NCBI GenBank assembly: GCA_036377075.1
Contig: DASUZB010000313.1
Coordinates: 1 to 64,000, forward strand
Source: DASUZB01 sp036377075
Lineage (GTDB): Bacteria; Actinomycetota; CALGFH01
Direction: 5' to 3'
DNA length: 64,000 nucleotides
Part shown: in pieces, positions 17,610-27,922 of the stretch
How positions within the stretch are numbered: position 1 is the stretch's first letter
Layout: every line of letters starts with the position of its first letter
Position numbers and translations under genes: made by a program
The notes under the pieces: model-generated
The model's input: only the letters and a program-made list of their open reading frames with translations
Database searches by the model: none
Told to the model about the DNA's origin: nothing

Positions 17610-17728
17610 TTAGGGAGGTGGGCCGGAGCCGCGCGCTGGCTGGACGGAGGAGCGACGGAGGAGCCCCTGGCGACGACGGAGCGACGGGGGAAGCCAGCGC
17701 ACGAAGCGGCGCAGGCCCACCGACCGTT
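17610..17728. repeat. 120-bp intergenic repeat, copy 1
   Basis: Aligns along its whole length with 53419-53537: shared blocks include AGCCGCGCGCTGG, GGAGCCCCTGGCGACGA and GGGAAGCCAGCGCACGAAGC. Internally GAGCGACG-like octamers recur. It lies between comEC and holA in no gene. The two copies are followed by unrelated sequence. Confidence 0.8.
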
Positions 17729-17748
17729 TGAATAAAGCGAGGCAGGCC

Positions 17749-18726
17749 ATGGCAGCGCGGGACGGGTTCTCCCCGGTCACCCTGGTGATGGGGGAGGAGG
17801 AGCTGCTCGCCGACCGGGCGGCGGCCGAGGCGGTCGCCGCCGCGGTGGCCGAGCTGGGGCCGGAGACCACCGTGGAGGAGGTGCGGGCGGGCGCGCTGCC
17901 CGACGGGTTCGCCATGGACCTGGCCACGCCGTCGCTGTTCGGCGGCGGCCGGGTGGTGGTGATCCTCGACGCCGAGGCGCTCGACGCCGGTGCGCGGGGC
18001 GCGGTGCTGGCGCTCGCCGCCGACCCGGGTCCGGGCACGGTACTGGTGCTGCGCGCCGCCGGCCCCGGCCGCCAGGCCAAGTTCTTCAAGCAGCTGCAGG
18101 AGCACGCGCGCGTCAAGCAGGTCGCCAAGCTGAAGCCGTCGGAGCGGGCCAGCTGGCTGCGGGCCGAGGTGCGCCGCCACGGCCGCCAGGCCGACCAGGC
18201 CGCCACCGCCGCGCTGCTCGACACGGTCGGGAGCGACCTGCGCGAGCTGGCCGGGGCGGTGGCGAAGCTGCACGTGGCCGTGCCGCCACCCGCCCCGCTG
18301 ACCGCCGCCCACGTCGCCGAGTTCCTCAGCCACACCGCGGACCGGGGCGTGTTCGAGCTGACCGACGCCGTCTTCGCCGGCAACGCCGCCACCGCCCTGG
18401 GCCACCTCGATTCCCTGCTCGGCCAAGGCGAGGACGTCCTCGGGCTGCTCGCCATGCTGGCCAGGCAGCTGCGCCTGCTGCTGCGGGTCAGCGACCACCC
18501 GGGCGAGTCCGCCGGGCAGGTGGCCCAGCTGATCGGCGGCGGCACGCGCGACTGGCAGGTGGAGCGCGCCCGCCGCCAGGCGCGCAAGTTCCGCCCCGAG
18601 GACCTGCGCCGCGGCCTCGACCTGATCGCCCAGGCCGACGCCGAGGTCCGCAACGGCACCCTGCCCAACCGGCTCCTGATCGAGCTCGTCGTCACGCGCA
18701 TCGCCGCCACCGGCGCGCGCGTCTAG
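17749..18726 (+). CDS. holA: DNA polymerase III delta subunit (clamp-loader)
   Basis: A 325-residue HolA homologue, the clamp-loader subunit that opens the beta sliding clamp. The N-terminal domain opens with VTLVMGEEELLADRAAAEAV and contains VVVILDAEAL; the middle domain holds LKPSERASWLRAEVRRHG; the C-terminal collar domain ends with LRNGTLPNRLLIE-like residues (AEVRNGTLPNRLLIELVV). Position after comEC and before rpsT is the standard arrangement in many Gram-positive genomes. I use ATG 17749 with GAGG seven bases before it. An upstream in-frame TTG at 17728 is less likely since it overlaps the end of the repeat. Confidence 0.9.
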   Translation: MAARDGFSPVTLVMGEEELLADRAAAEAVAAAVAELGPETTVEEVRAGALPDGFAMDLATPSLFGGGRVVVILDAEALDAGARGAVLALAADPGPGTVLVLRAAGPGRQAKFFKQLQEHARVKQVAKLKPSERASWLRAEVRRHGRQADQAATAALLDTVGSDLRELAGAVAKLHVAVPPPAPLTAAHVAEFLSHTADRGVFELTDAVFAGNAATALGHLDSLLGQGEDVLGLLAMLARQLRLLLRVSDHPGESAGQVAQLIGGGTRDWQVERARRQARKFRPEDLRRGLDLIAQADAEVRNGTLPNRLLIELVVTRIAATGARV

Positions 18727-18809
18727 GGGGTCCCGGGGCTCGAGCGCGAGGCCGCAACCCAGGCGGAGGGCGGCCACGCAGGGCCGAGCGGTAGCCCCCG
18801 GTGGACAGG
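18726..18809. repeat. GC-rich dispersed repeat, copy 2 (intergenic)
   Basis: Begins at the last base of the holA stop codon. It matches 2257-2343: both open with GGGGGTC and continue GGCTCGAG...GCGAGGCCG, then share an identical 26-nt block (18774-18799) and a GGTnGACAGG end. It is non-coding here, unlike copies 1 and 3. Confidence 0.75.
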
Positions 18810-18895
18810 GGTCGAGTGTCGGCCAGGTGACGTCCTCCAGGGCCGGCGGTATGTGAGAATTCGCCGGAGTAGTACAAGCGGGAGGACTGCGCACG

Positions 18896-19465
18896 ATGCG
18901 CGAAATTCGTGTCGTCACACCTGATGGCCACGTGTGGTTCGTGCGCCTTCGCTGGGCCTGGCGCTGGGTGCCGTGGACGCCCTTGCTCGCTGCCGCCGCC
19001 GCGCGGCGCAAGCGCGCACGGCAGGCGCGCAGGCGGAAGGGGACGCCGGACGACTACCCGCTGGGCGCCGACGCCAACATGGGGACGTTGGGCGAGTCGC
19101 CCCTGGAGACGTCCATCGTCGCCATCCTGGTGCTGTCCGTCGCGGGGCCGCTGCTGTGGGTGATCGCGGTGGTGCTGATCGTGGCCCCGATCGTCTGGTT
19201 CCCGGGCTGGGGGCGCTGGCTGGTGCACCACTGGGGGGAGGTGGCGGCCGCGGTCGGCGTCCTGCTCGTCGCGGTGGGGGTGGCGCTGGCCGGCCGTCCG
19301 TGGGTGGTCGAGGCCGAGCCCATGGCGCTGAACAAGCCGGGCCGTGCCTGGCGGGTGCGGGATTGGCGCCGCGCCGTGCGCTGTGCCCGTGAGGTCGCCG
19401 CGTCGATCGAGGAAGGCCGCCTCGACGTCGAGCCGAGGGACGCGGTGCCCGTCGAGCAGCGGTAG
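18896..19465 (+). CDS. membrane protein of unknown function, 189 aa
   Basis: I do not recognise this family. The N-terminal 40 residues are rich in Trp, Arg and Lys (WFVRLRWAWRWVPWTP, ARRKRARQARRRKG). Two hydrophobic helices follow (about 74-100 and 108-130), then a soluble C-terminal tail of ~55 residues beginning VVEAEPMALNKPGRAWRV. The MALNKPGRAW...VRDW pattern and two-helix layout resemble small actinobacterial membrane proteins. GGGAGG is ten bases before the ATG. It stands alone between a repeat and a palindromic terminator. Confidence 0.65.
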   Translation: MREIRVVTPDGHVWFVRLRWAWRWVPWTPLLAAAAARRKRARQARRRKGTPDDYPLGADANMGTLGESPLETSIVAILVLSVAGPLLWVIAVVLIVAPIVWFPGWGRWLVHHWGEVAAAVGVLLVAVGVALAGRPWVVEAEPMALNKPGRAWRVRDWRRAVRCAREVAASIEEGRLDVEPRDAVPVEQR

Positions 19466-19475
19466 GAACGAGCGA

Positions 19476-19495
19476 GGGCGGCCCTAGGGCCGCCC
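19476..19495. terminator. perfect palindromic bidirectional terminator
   Basis: GGGCGGCCCTAGGGCCGCCC is its own reverse complement (20 bp). It sits between the convergent membrane-protein gene (+) and rpsT (-), where a shared terminator is expected. Confidence 0.65.
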
Positions 19496-19552
19496 CCGTC
19501 GATCGGGTCGCCGGTGGGCGTGCGCGACGCCCTCCCTGCTGGCAGTCGTCCG

Positions 19553-19822
19553 CTACTCGCCGTCGGTGCCGTTCACCATGCCGGCGAGGCGGGACTTGTG
19601 GTTCGCGGCGTTGTTGCGGTGGATCACGCCCTTGCTGGTCGCCTTGTCGTAGGCGCGGGCAGCGCGGCGGTAGGCGGCATCGGCGGCCTCACGGTCGCCG
19701 GCGTCGAGGGCCTCGCGCACGCGCCGGGCGTAGGTCTTGAGCGCGGAGCGGACCGACTTGTTCCGCATCCGGCGTTCCTCGTTCTGCCGGTTCCGCTTGA
19801 TCTGGGACTTGATGTTCGCCAA
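19553..19822 (-). CDS. rpsT: 30S ribosomal protein S20, TTG start
   Basis: An 89-residue basic helical protein ([20 protein letters not shown]...) that binds 16S rRNA early in small-subunit assembly. The only start that gives the conserved N-terminus is TTG at 19822, preceded by GAGG at six bases. E. coli rpsT also starts with UUG and is translationally autoregulated; the same may hold here, which is inference. It is divergent from lepA, the usual arrangement. Confidence 0.95.
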   Translation of the reverse strand: MANIKSQIKRNRQNEERRMRNKSVRSALKTYARRVREALDAGDREAADAAYRRAARAYDKATSKGVIHRNNAANHKSRLAGMVNGTDGE

Positions 19823-19874
19823 GGAAGACCTCGTTGGGTGGGAGTTGCCGCTCACCTGCGTCGGCAACCGCACG

Positions 19875-19903
19875 ACGGTAGCACAGCCGTCCGTGCACCT
19901 CAA
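19875..19903 (-). promoter_or_regulatory. rpsT promoter
   Basis: On the minus strand TTGAGG (19903-19898), a 17-base spacer and TACCGT (19880-19875) form a good sigma-70-type promoter. Transcription would begin about 45 bases upstream of the rpsT TTG. Confidence 0.65.
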
Positions 19904-19934
19904 CGCGGCGGCCGCCGTGGCCTGCGGCGATAGT

Positions 19935-21757
<1,823 letters not shown>

Positions 21758-21761
<4 letters not shown>

Positions 21762-23068
21762 CCACGGCGACGCCGTCCCGCCAGGGCGCCGCCGCGGCGG
21801 CGGTCGGGCCGGCGGGCGTCCACGACCCCGAGGCGACCGGGCTCTTCGGGGTCTACGCGCACGTGCCGTTCTGCCTCAGCCGCTGCCACTACTGCGACTT
21901 CGTCACCTACACCGGCATGGAGGGCCTGCGGCGCCCGTACGCGGCGGCCCTGCTCGCCGAGGCCGAGCTGGCCGTCGCCGCGCTCGGCCCGCGGCCCCCG
22001 GCGGTCACCAGCGTGTTCGTCGGCGGGGGCACGCCGACGCTGCTGCCGGCCGGTGACCTCGGACGGCTGCTCGGGCGGCTTCGCGGGCTGCTCGACGTCG
22101 TGCCCGACGCCGAGGTGACCGTCGAGGCCAACCCCGAGACGGTCGACCAGGAGGTGGCCGACGGCCTGGCCGCCGCCGGCGTGACCCGCGTCTCCCTCGG
22201 TGCCCAGAGCTTCGACGACCGCGTGCTCGCCGCCCTGGGCCGCGCCCACGGCGCCGCCCGCGTCGGGCAGGCGGTGGCGGCGCTGCGCCGCGCCGGCATC
22301 GACAACCTCAACCTCGACCTGATCTTCGGCTGCCCGGAGGAGGACGAGGCGTCGTGGGCCGGCAGCCTCGCCGCCGCGGTCGCGCTCGCCCCGGCGCACC
22401 TGTCCGCCTACGCGCTCACCGTCGAGCCGGCGACCCGCTTCGGCCGCATGGTCGCGGCGGGGCGCATGGCCGAGCCCGACGAGGACCTGCTGGCCGACCG
22501 CTACGAGACCGCCTGCGCCGTGCTCGCCCCGGCCGGCTGGCACCACTACGAGGTGTCCAACTGGGCCAGGAACGACCCGCCGGGCCACGGGAAGGCCGCC
22601 GCGCCGCCAGGGCTGGGCCAGGCGCGCCTGCCGGCACGGGCGAGCAGGCACAACCTCACCTACTGGCGGCGCGGGCCCTACCTCGGCCTCGGCGCCGGCG
22701 CGCACGAGTTCAGCAGCGGTGCGCGGCGCTGGAACGGGCCGGGGGTGCCCGCCTACCTGGCCGCCGTCGCCGCCGGCCGCCGCCCCACCGCCGGGGAGGA
22801 GCGCCTCAGCGGCGAGCAGGCCGCGTTCGAGCTGCTCGCCCTGCGCCTGCGCACCGCCGACGGCCTCGACCCCGCCGAGGCCGGGCGCCTCGGCGTCGAC
22901 CCCCACGGCGCCGCGGTCGCCGAGCTGCGCGACGCCGGGCTGCTCGCCGCCGGCCCCCGCGTCGCCCTCACCGAGCGCGGCATGTTCATGCACGGCGAGG
23001 TGGTCACCCGCCTGGCGCCCTCCCCGGCGCGGGCCGGGCGGCCAGCCCCGGAGGCACTACCCGCCTGA
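21758..23068 (+). CDS. hemW: HemW-type radical SAM haem chaperone
   Basis: A 436-residue radical SAM protein, formerly annotated as oxygen-independent coproporphyrinogen III oxidase. The iron-sulfur motif is CLSRCHYC with the preceding YAHVPF, the glycine-rich SAM motif is [11 protein letters not shown], and [17 protein letters not shown] is typical. HemW inserts haem into target proteins. Between NWAR and [13 protein letters not shown] there are about 20 extra residues ([17 protein letters not shown]...) compared with the normal NWARPGHESRHN spacing. GTG overlaps the lepA stop (GTGA), so both are cotranslated. Confidence 0.9.
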
Positions 23069-23222
23069 ACCTCCGATCCACCTGCCCGGCGTGGCGGCGG
23101 ATCATCCGTTCGGTTGACTGCCGCTCCACCGGTCGGCCTCCCAGTTTCAACCGGACGGGCGCTGCCCGCCGAGGCCGCGTGCGCGATGCTCGCCCCGACC
23201 GCAGGACGCGAGGCGAGGAGGA

Positions 23223-24197
23223 ATGGTGGAGCAGGTCATCGACGTGCGGGGGCTCCGCAAGTCGTACGGGCCGGTGGTGGCCGTCGAGGAGCTCGACCTC
23301 CAGGTGGGCGCCGGGGAGGTGTTCGCCCTCCTCGGCCCGAACGGGGCCGGCAAGACCACCACGGTCGAGATCCTCGAGGGCTACCGGCGGCGCGACGCCG
23401 GTGAGGTGCGCGTGCTCGGCGAGGACCCGGCAAGGGGCAGCGCCGGCTGGCGCGGGCGCATCGGCATCGTGCCGCAGTCGACCGGCGTGTTCGAGGAGCT
23501 GACGGTCGAGGAGATCGTCCGCCACTTCGCCCGCTTCTACCCCAACCCGCTGCACCCCGACGACGTGGTCGAGCTGGTCGGCCTCGGCGAGCAGCGCGGC
23601 CGGCGCGGCGGCAAGCTCTCCGGCGGGCAGAAGCGCCGGCTCGACGTCGCCCTCGGCGTGGTCGGCAACCCCGAGCTGATCTTCCTCGACGAGCCGACCA
23701 CCGGCCTCGACCCGGTCGCCCGCCGTACCGCCTGGGGGCTGGTCGAGCAGCTCACCGCGCTCGGCAAGACGGTGCTGCTCACCACCCACTACCTCGACGA
23801 GGCCGAGGCCCTGGCCGACCGGGTCGGGGTGATCGTCGGCGGCCGCCTGGTCGAGGTCGCCTCCCCGCGGGAGCTCGGCGGCCGCTCGAATGCCCATGCC
23901 GAGGTCTCCTTCAAGGCCGAGGGGCCGCTGGCGGGCCGGTCCCTGCCCGAGCTGCCAGGGGCGAGCGTCGCCTCCGGCTCGCCAGGGACGGCCGATCGCG
24001 GCGACGGCATCGTCACCCTGGAGACGGCCAGCCCCACCCAGGTGGTGGCCGAGCTGGCGCGCTGGGCGGCCGCCGCCGGGCTCGACGAGCTGCCCGGGCT
24101 GACCGTCAGCCGGCCCACCCTGGAAGACGTCTACCTGCGCATGATCGCGGCCCACGGCGCGAAGGCGACCGAGCCGGTCAAGGGAGGAGTGGCATGA
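23223..24197 (+). CDS. ABC-2 exporter ATP-binding protein (DrrA type)
   Basis: A 324-residue ATPase: Walker A GPNGAGKTTT, Q-loop VPQ, signature LSGGQKRRLD, Walker B LIFLDEPTTGLDP and H-loop TTHY. The C-terminal ~90 residues after ELGGRS form the accessory domain typical of DrrA/NatA-like ATPases. The ATG follows GAGGAGG directly; the gene overlaps its permease by four bases. Likely exports a drug, lipid or polysaccharide; the two-component system that follows may control it. Confidence 0.92.
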   Translation: MVEQVIDVRGLRKSYGPVVAVEELDLQVGAGEVFALLGPNGAGKTTTVEILEGYRRRDAGEVRVLGEDPARGSAGWRGRIGIVPQSTGVFEELTVEEIVRHFARFYPNPLHPDDVVELVGLGEQRGRRGGKLSGGQKRRLDVALGVVGNPELIFLDEPTTGLDPVARRTAWGLVEQLTALGKTVLLTTHYLDEAEALADRVGVIVGGRLVEVASPRELGGRSNAHAEVSFKAEGPLAGRSLPELPGASVASGSPGTADRGDGIVTLETASPTQVVAELARWAAAAGLDELPGLTVSRPTLEDVYLRMIAAHGAKATEPVKGGVA

Positions 24198-25063
24198 GCA
24201 CCCGGCAGCAGAGCGTCGCCCTCGGCGACGGCGTGGCGGGCGTCCGCGCCGCCGGCACCGGCCGGGCACCCGGCGCGGTCCCGATCGGGCTCGCGCGGGT
24301 GGTGCTCGAGCTGAAGGCGTTCTTCCGCAACCGCGAGGCGGTCGTCTTCACCTTCGCCTTCCCGGTGATGATCCTGGTGCTGTTCGGCTCCATCTTCCAC
24401 GGCGAGCTGGGCGACACCGGGGTGGACTTCCGCCAGTACATGGTCGCCGGGATCATGGCCTCGGGGGTGATGAGCGTCAGCTTCCAGACGCTGGCGTTCG
24501 CCATCGCCCTGGAGCAGGACGACGGCACCCTCAAGCGGCTGGCGGGCACGCCCATGCCCAAGGCGGCCTACTTCATCGGCAAGCTCGGCATGGTGCTGGT
24601 CGTCGGCCTGCTCGAGGTCGCCGTCACGCTCGCCATCGGGGTGCTCGCCTACGGGCTGGACGTGCCGGCGTCGGCGGCGCGCTGGCTCACCCTCGCCTGG
24701 GTGTTCGTGCTCGGCATCAGCGCCTGCTCGCTGGTCGGCATCGCCTACAGCCGGGCGATCCGCAACGTCCGGGCCGCCGCGGCGGTGGTCACGCCGCCCT
24801 TCATCTTCCTGCAGTTCGTCTCGGGGGTGTACTTCGTCTACACCGAGCTGCCCGCGTGGCTGCAGCGGGTCGGCGCGTTCTTCCCGGTGAAGTGGATGGC
24901 CCAAGGCCTGCGCTCGGTCTTCCTGCCGGACAGCTTCAGGGTCGCCGAGACCGCCGGGAGCTGGGAGCATGGCACCACCGCCCTGGTGCTGGGCGCCTGG
25001 CTGGTGGGCGCGTTCGCGGCGTCGGCGCTGCTGTTCCGCTGGCGCGGCCGCGGCGACGCCTGA
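24194..25063 (+). CDS. ABC-2 type permease
   Basis: A 289-residue integral membrane partner of the preceding ATPase. It has six predicted helices: the first around FTFAFPVMILVLFGSIF and others around VAGIMASGVMSVSF, LVVGLLEVAVTLAIGVL and WVFVLGISACSLVG. The pattern LEQDDGTLKRLAGTPMPKA before helix 3 is the conserved cytoplasmic loop of ABC-2 exporters. ATGA overlap with the ATPase gene indicates translational coupling. Seventy bases separate it from the sensor kinase. Confidence 0.9.
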   Translation: MSTRQQSVALGDGVAGVRAAGTGRAPGAVPIGLARVVLELKAFFRNREAVVFTFAFPVMILVLFGSIFHGELGDTGVDFRQYMVAGIMASGVMSVSFQTLAFAIALEQDDGTLKRLAGTPMPKAAYFIGKLGMVLVVGLLEVAVTLAIGVLAYGLDVPASAARWLTLAWVFVLGISACSLVGIAYSRAIRNVRAAAAVVTPPFIFLQFVSGVYFVYTELPAWLQRVGAFFPVKWMAQGLRSVFLPDSFRVAETAGSWEHGTTALVLGAWLVGAFAASALLFRWRGRGDA

Positions 25064-25133
25064 TGCGCGGCACCTGCCCACCGGGGGCATCCGGCGGTTA
25101 CGCTGAGCGCCGGGTTGGTGTGGAGGTGAGGTG

Positions 25134-26462
25134 ATGGCCGAGCAGGGCGCGACCAGAGGCTGCGGGCCAGCCGAGCCGGCCGTGGCGACCGACCACCAGG
25201 ACGCCTGGACCCGTAGTCCCTGGATCTGGGATGCCGCCTTCTACGCCGTGCTCGGCCTCGCGACCGCCGCCGCCCTGCTGAGCGACCACCAGTCGCGGCG
25301 CGACCGCCTGTTCAGCGTTGGGCTGGCCCTGCTGCTGGCCCTCTGGCACCGGGTGTTCAGCCGGCGGGTCCCACCCGACCAGACCGCCGTGCGGAACGCG
25401 CTGGTCTACGTCGCCGGCATCTACCTGCTCTGGTTCGCGCTCGTCAGCACGAACCTGGCCTTCTTCTTCATGCTCTGGGTGCTGTACCCGTGGACCTTCC
25501 GCCTGCTGCCCATCCGGGCCGGCATCGCCGCCGCGCTGGTGCTCACGGCGCTGACCACCTGGCGCGAGCTCGCCATCCCCGGTCAGTCCCTCGGCGACCG
25601 CCTCGCCCAGGCCTCCTACGCGGTGGTCTCCGCGGTCGCCGGCATGCTGTTCGCCATCTGGATCACCCGCATCATCAACCAGAGCGTCGAGCGCAAGCAG
25701 CTCATCGAGCAGCTCACCGCGACCCGGCAGGAACTGGCGGCGGCCGAGCGCCAGGCCGGCGTGCTCGAGGAGCGCCAGCGGCTCGCCCGCGAGATCCACG
25801 ACACCCTCGCCCAGGGGTTCACCAGCATCGTGCTGCAGCTGCAGGCCGCCGAGGCGGCCTGGGCGGCCGGCTCGCCCGGCGCCCGCCTCCACCTGGAGCA
25901 GGCACGCCGCACCGCCAGCGAGAACCTCGCCGAGGCGCGACGGCTGGTGTGGGCGCTGCAGCCCGAGCCGCTCGACGACGCCTCGCTGGCGGAGGCGCTG
26001 GAGCGGCTCACCGACCGGCTCGGCGAGGAACAGGGCATCGCGGCGACCACCAGGATCACCGGCGAGCTGCGGCCGCTGCCGACCCCGACCGAGGTCGCGC
26101 TGCTGCGCATCACCCAGGAGGCGCTGGCCAACGTGCGCCGCCACGCCCATGCCAGCAGGGTCACCGTGACCCTGTCCTACATGGAGGACGTGGCCGTGCT
26201 CGACGTCCAGGACGACGGCGTCGGCTTCGACCCGCGCAGGACCGCCGACCGGGCGACGCGGCCGGAAGCCGGCGGCTTCGGCCTGGCGGCCATGCGCCAG
26301 CGCGTCGACCGGCTCGGCGGCTCGCTCGCGGTCGAGAGCGCCCCGGGCGCCGGCACCACCCTGGTGGTGGAACTGCCCGTCGACGGCGTCGACGCCGGCG
26401 ACGCCGGCGAGCCTGCCGGCGCCGGTGCCGACGCGCGCACGGGAAGGGGTGAGGTGGGGTGA
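25134..26462 (+). CDS. NarL-type sensor histidine kinase (HisKA_3)
   Basis: A 442-residue kinase. Five or six helices fill residues 30-180, followed by a short coiled linker (ERKQLIEQLTATRQELAAAE), a HisKA_3 domain with acceptor His in ERQRLAREIHDTLAQGF, and a HATPase_c domain with NVRRHAHAS and DDGVGFDP. GGAGGT is six bases before ATG 25134; the GTG at 25131 is too close. The stop overlaps the response regulator start. Proximity to the ABC-2 exporter suggests envelope-stress control of export. Confidence 0.92.
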   Translation: MAEQGATRGCGPAEPAVATDHQDAWTRSPWIWDAAFYAVLGLATAAALLSDHQSRRDRLFSVGLALLLALWHRVFSRRVPPDQTAVRNALVYVAGIYLLWFALVSTNLAFFFMLWVLYPWTFRLLPIRAGIAAALVLTALTTWRELAIPGQSLGDRLAQASYAVVSAVAGMLFAIWITRIINQSVERKQLIEQLTATRQELAAAERQAGVLEERQRLAREIHDTLAQGFTSIVLQLQAAEAAWAAGSPGARLHLEQARRTASENLAEARRLVWALQPEPLDDASLAEALERLTDRLGEEQGIAATTRITGELRPLPTPTEVALLRITQEALANVRRHAHASRVTVTLSYMEDVAVLDVQDDGVGFDPRRTADRATRPEAGGFGLAAMRQRVDRLGGSLAVESAPGAGTTLVVELPVDGVDAGDAGEPAGAGADARTGRGEVG

Positions 26463-27100
26463 GGATTCGGCTGGTGATCGCGGACGACCACCCGGTGGTG
26501 CGGGACGGGCTGCGGGGCATGCTCGCCGGGCAGGCCGAGTTCGAGATCGTCGGGGAGGCGGCCACCGGCGCGGAGGCGGTCGCGCTGGTGGCGCGGGAGC
26601 GGCCCGACGTGGTCCTGATGGACCTGCGCATGCCGACCATGGACGGGGTCGCGGCCACCGGCAGCATCGCCGCCGAGCACCCGGGCACCCACGTGCTCGT
26701 GCTCACCACCTACGACACCGACGCCGACATCCTCCGCGCGGTCGAGGCCGGCGCCACCGGCTACCTGCTCAAGGACACCCCGCGCCATGACCTGTTCGCG
26801 GCCGTCCGCGCGGCCGCGAGGGGCGAGACGGTGCTCGCCCCGGCGGTGGCCGCCCGCCTGGTCGGCCACGTGCGCGCCCCGGCCGAGGAGGTGCTCACCG
26901 CCCGCGAGCTCGAGGTGCTCGGGCTGGTCGCGGAGGGCTGCACCAACGCCGAGGCGGCCCGCCGCCTCTACATCAGCGAGGCCACCGTCAAGACCCACCT
27001 GCTGCACATCTTCGGCAAGCTCGGCGTCGACGACCGCACCGCCGCGGTGACCAGGGCGATGGAGCGGGGGCTGCTGCGGCTGCCGCCGGCCCGCCGCTGA
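26459..27100 (+). CDS. NarL/FixJ response regulator
   Basis: A 213-residue regulator with receiver (IADDHPVVRDGLRGML, phospho-acceptor Asp55 in VVLMDLRMP, switch Thr in LVLTTYDTD, Lys in LLKDTPRHD) and a C-terminal LuxR HTH (LTARELEVLGLVAEGCTNAE, ATVKTHLLHIFGKLGV). Translated from a GTG overlapping the kinase stop. It should be the cognate partner of the upstream kinase. Confidence 0.94.
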   Translation: MRIRLVIADDHPVVRDGLRGMLAGQAEFEIVGEAATGAEAVALVARERPDVVLMDLRMPTMDGVAATGSIAAEHPGTHVLVLTTYDTDADILRAVEAGATGYLLKDTPRHDLFAAVRAAARGETVLAPAVAARLVGHVRAPAEEVLTARELEVLGLVAEGCTNAEAARRLYISEATVKTHLLHIFGKLGVDDRTAAVTRAMERGLLRLPPARR

Positions 27101-27102
27101 GC

Positions 27103-27765
27103 GTGCCCGGCGTGCGGCTCCAGGACGCGCGCGAGGCGGTCGCCGCCGGCGGCCGCCGGCTGGCCGCGAGCGGGCTGGTCGAGTCGACCTCGGGCAACCT
27201 GAGCGTGCGGGACGCCGGCGGGCTGGTCGCCATCTCGCCGAGCGCGCTCGCCTACGACCGGGTCGGCGCGGCCGACGTGGTGGTGGTCGGGCCGGACGGG
27301 CGGGTGGCCGACGGGCACCGCACCCCCTCCAGCGAGCTGGGCATGCACCTGGCCGTGTACGGGCGGCGGCCGGAGGTCGGCGCGGTGGTCCACACCCACT
27401 CGCCGTGGGCGACCAGCCTGGCCGTGCTCGGGCGCGAGATCCCCGCGGTGCACTACGTGATCGCCTCCATCGGCCGGCGCGTGCGGGTCGCCCCGTACGC
27501 CACCTTCGGCAGCGCCGCGCTGGCCGCCCAGGCGGCGGCCACCCTCGGCGGGGACAACGCCGTGCTGCTGGCCAACCACGGCGTGCTGGCGGTCGGGACC
27601 GACCTCGACGCCGCCTTCGACAACGCCGTCCGCGTCGAGTTCCTCGCCGAGGTCTACTGGAAGGCCTGCCAGCTCGGGGAGCCGGTGGTCCTGCCCGACG
27701 AGGAGATCGAGCGGGTCGCCGCCCTCATGGCCGCGATGCCGCGCGACCGGCCGGAGGGCGGGTGA
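27103..27765 (+). CDS. class II aldolase/adducin family protein (FucA-like)
   Basis: A 220-residue zinc-dependent aldolase-fold protein. Substrate-binding residues SGNLSVR and TPSSELGMHLAVY, zinc ligands in VVHTHSPWA and the later LLANHGVLAVG follow the L-fuculose-1-phosphate or L-ribulose-5-phosphate epimerase/aldolase group. It begins two bases after the response regulator stop, with GTG 27103 or 27112 as possible starts, and looks like the last gene of the operon. The sugar phosphate substrate cannot be told. Confidence 0.88.
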   Translation: MPGVRLQDAREAVAAGGRRLAASGLVESTSGNLSVRDAGGLVAISPSALAYDRVGAADVVVVGPDGRVADGHRTPSSELGMHLAVYGRRPEVGAVVHTHSPWATSLAVLGREIPAVHYVIASIGRRVRVAPYATFGSAALAAQAAATLGGDNAVLLANHGVLAVGTDLDAAFDNAVRVEFLAEVYWKACQLGEPVVLPDEEIERVAALMAAMPRDRPEGG

Positions 27766-27774
27766 GCGCAGCGT

Positions 27775-27801
27775 TTAGCACTCGCCGATAGCGAGTGCTA
27801 C
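27775..27801 (+). promoter_or_regulatory. CIRCE operator (HrcA binding site)
   Basis: TTAGCACTC, nine bases, GAGTGCTAC: eight of nine positions pair in the inverted repeat, matching the consensus TTAGCACTC-N9-GAGTGCTAA. It lies 121 bases upstream of hrcA, which indicates autoregulated heat-shock control of hrcA and probably dnaJ. Confidence 0.95.
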
Positions 27802-27811
27802 GCTGCCGATT

Positions 27812-27904
27812 GGGGAGCCAGTCACGTATCCGCGGTCCGCGCCGTCACCGCGATCCATCGCCGCAGGTCTGAGAGGCGCGGGACCGATACATGACCGGCT
27901 CCCC
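27812..27904 (+). repeat. 93-bp element with inverted ends, copy A
   Basis: Same 93-bp length and orientation relative to the downstream gene as the copy at 9741-9833 (minus strand). It begins ten bases after CIRCE and ends 18 bases before the hrcA ATG, so it makes up most of the hrcA 5' untranslated region. Left end GGGGAGCCAGTCACGTATC pairs imperfectly with the right end GATACATGACCGGCTCCCC. Confidence 0.85.
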
Positions 27905-27922
27905 AGGGTAGGAAGGACGCGA

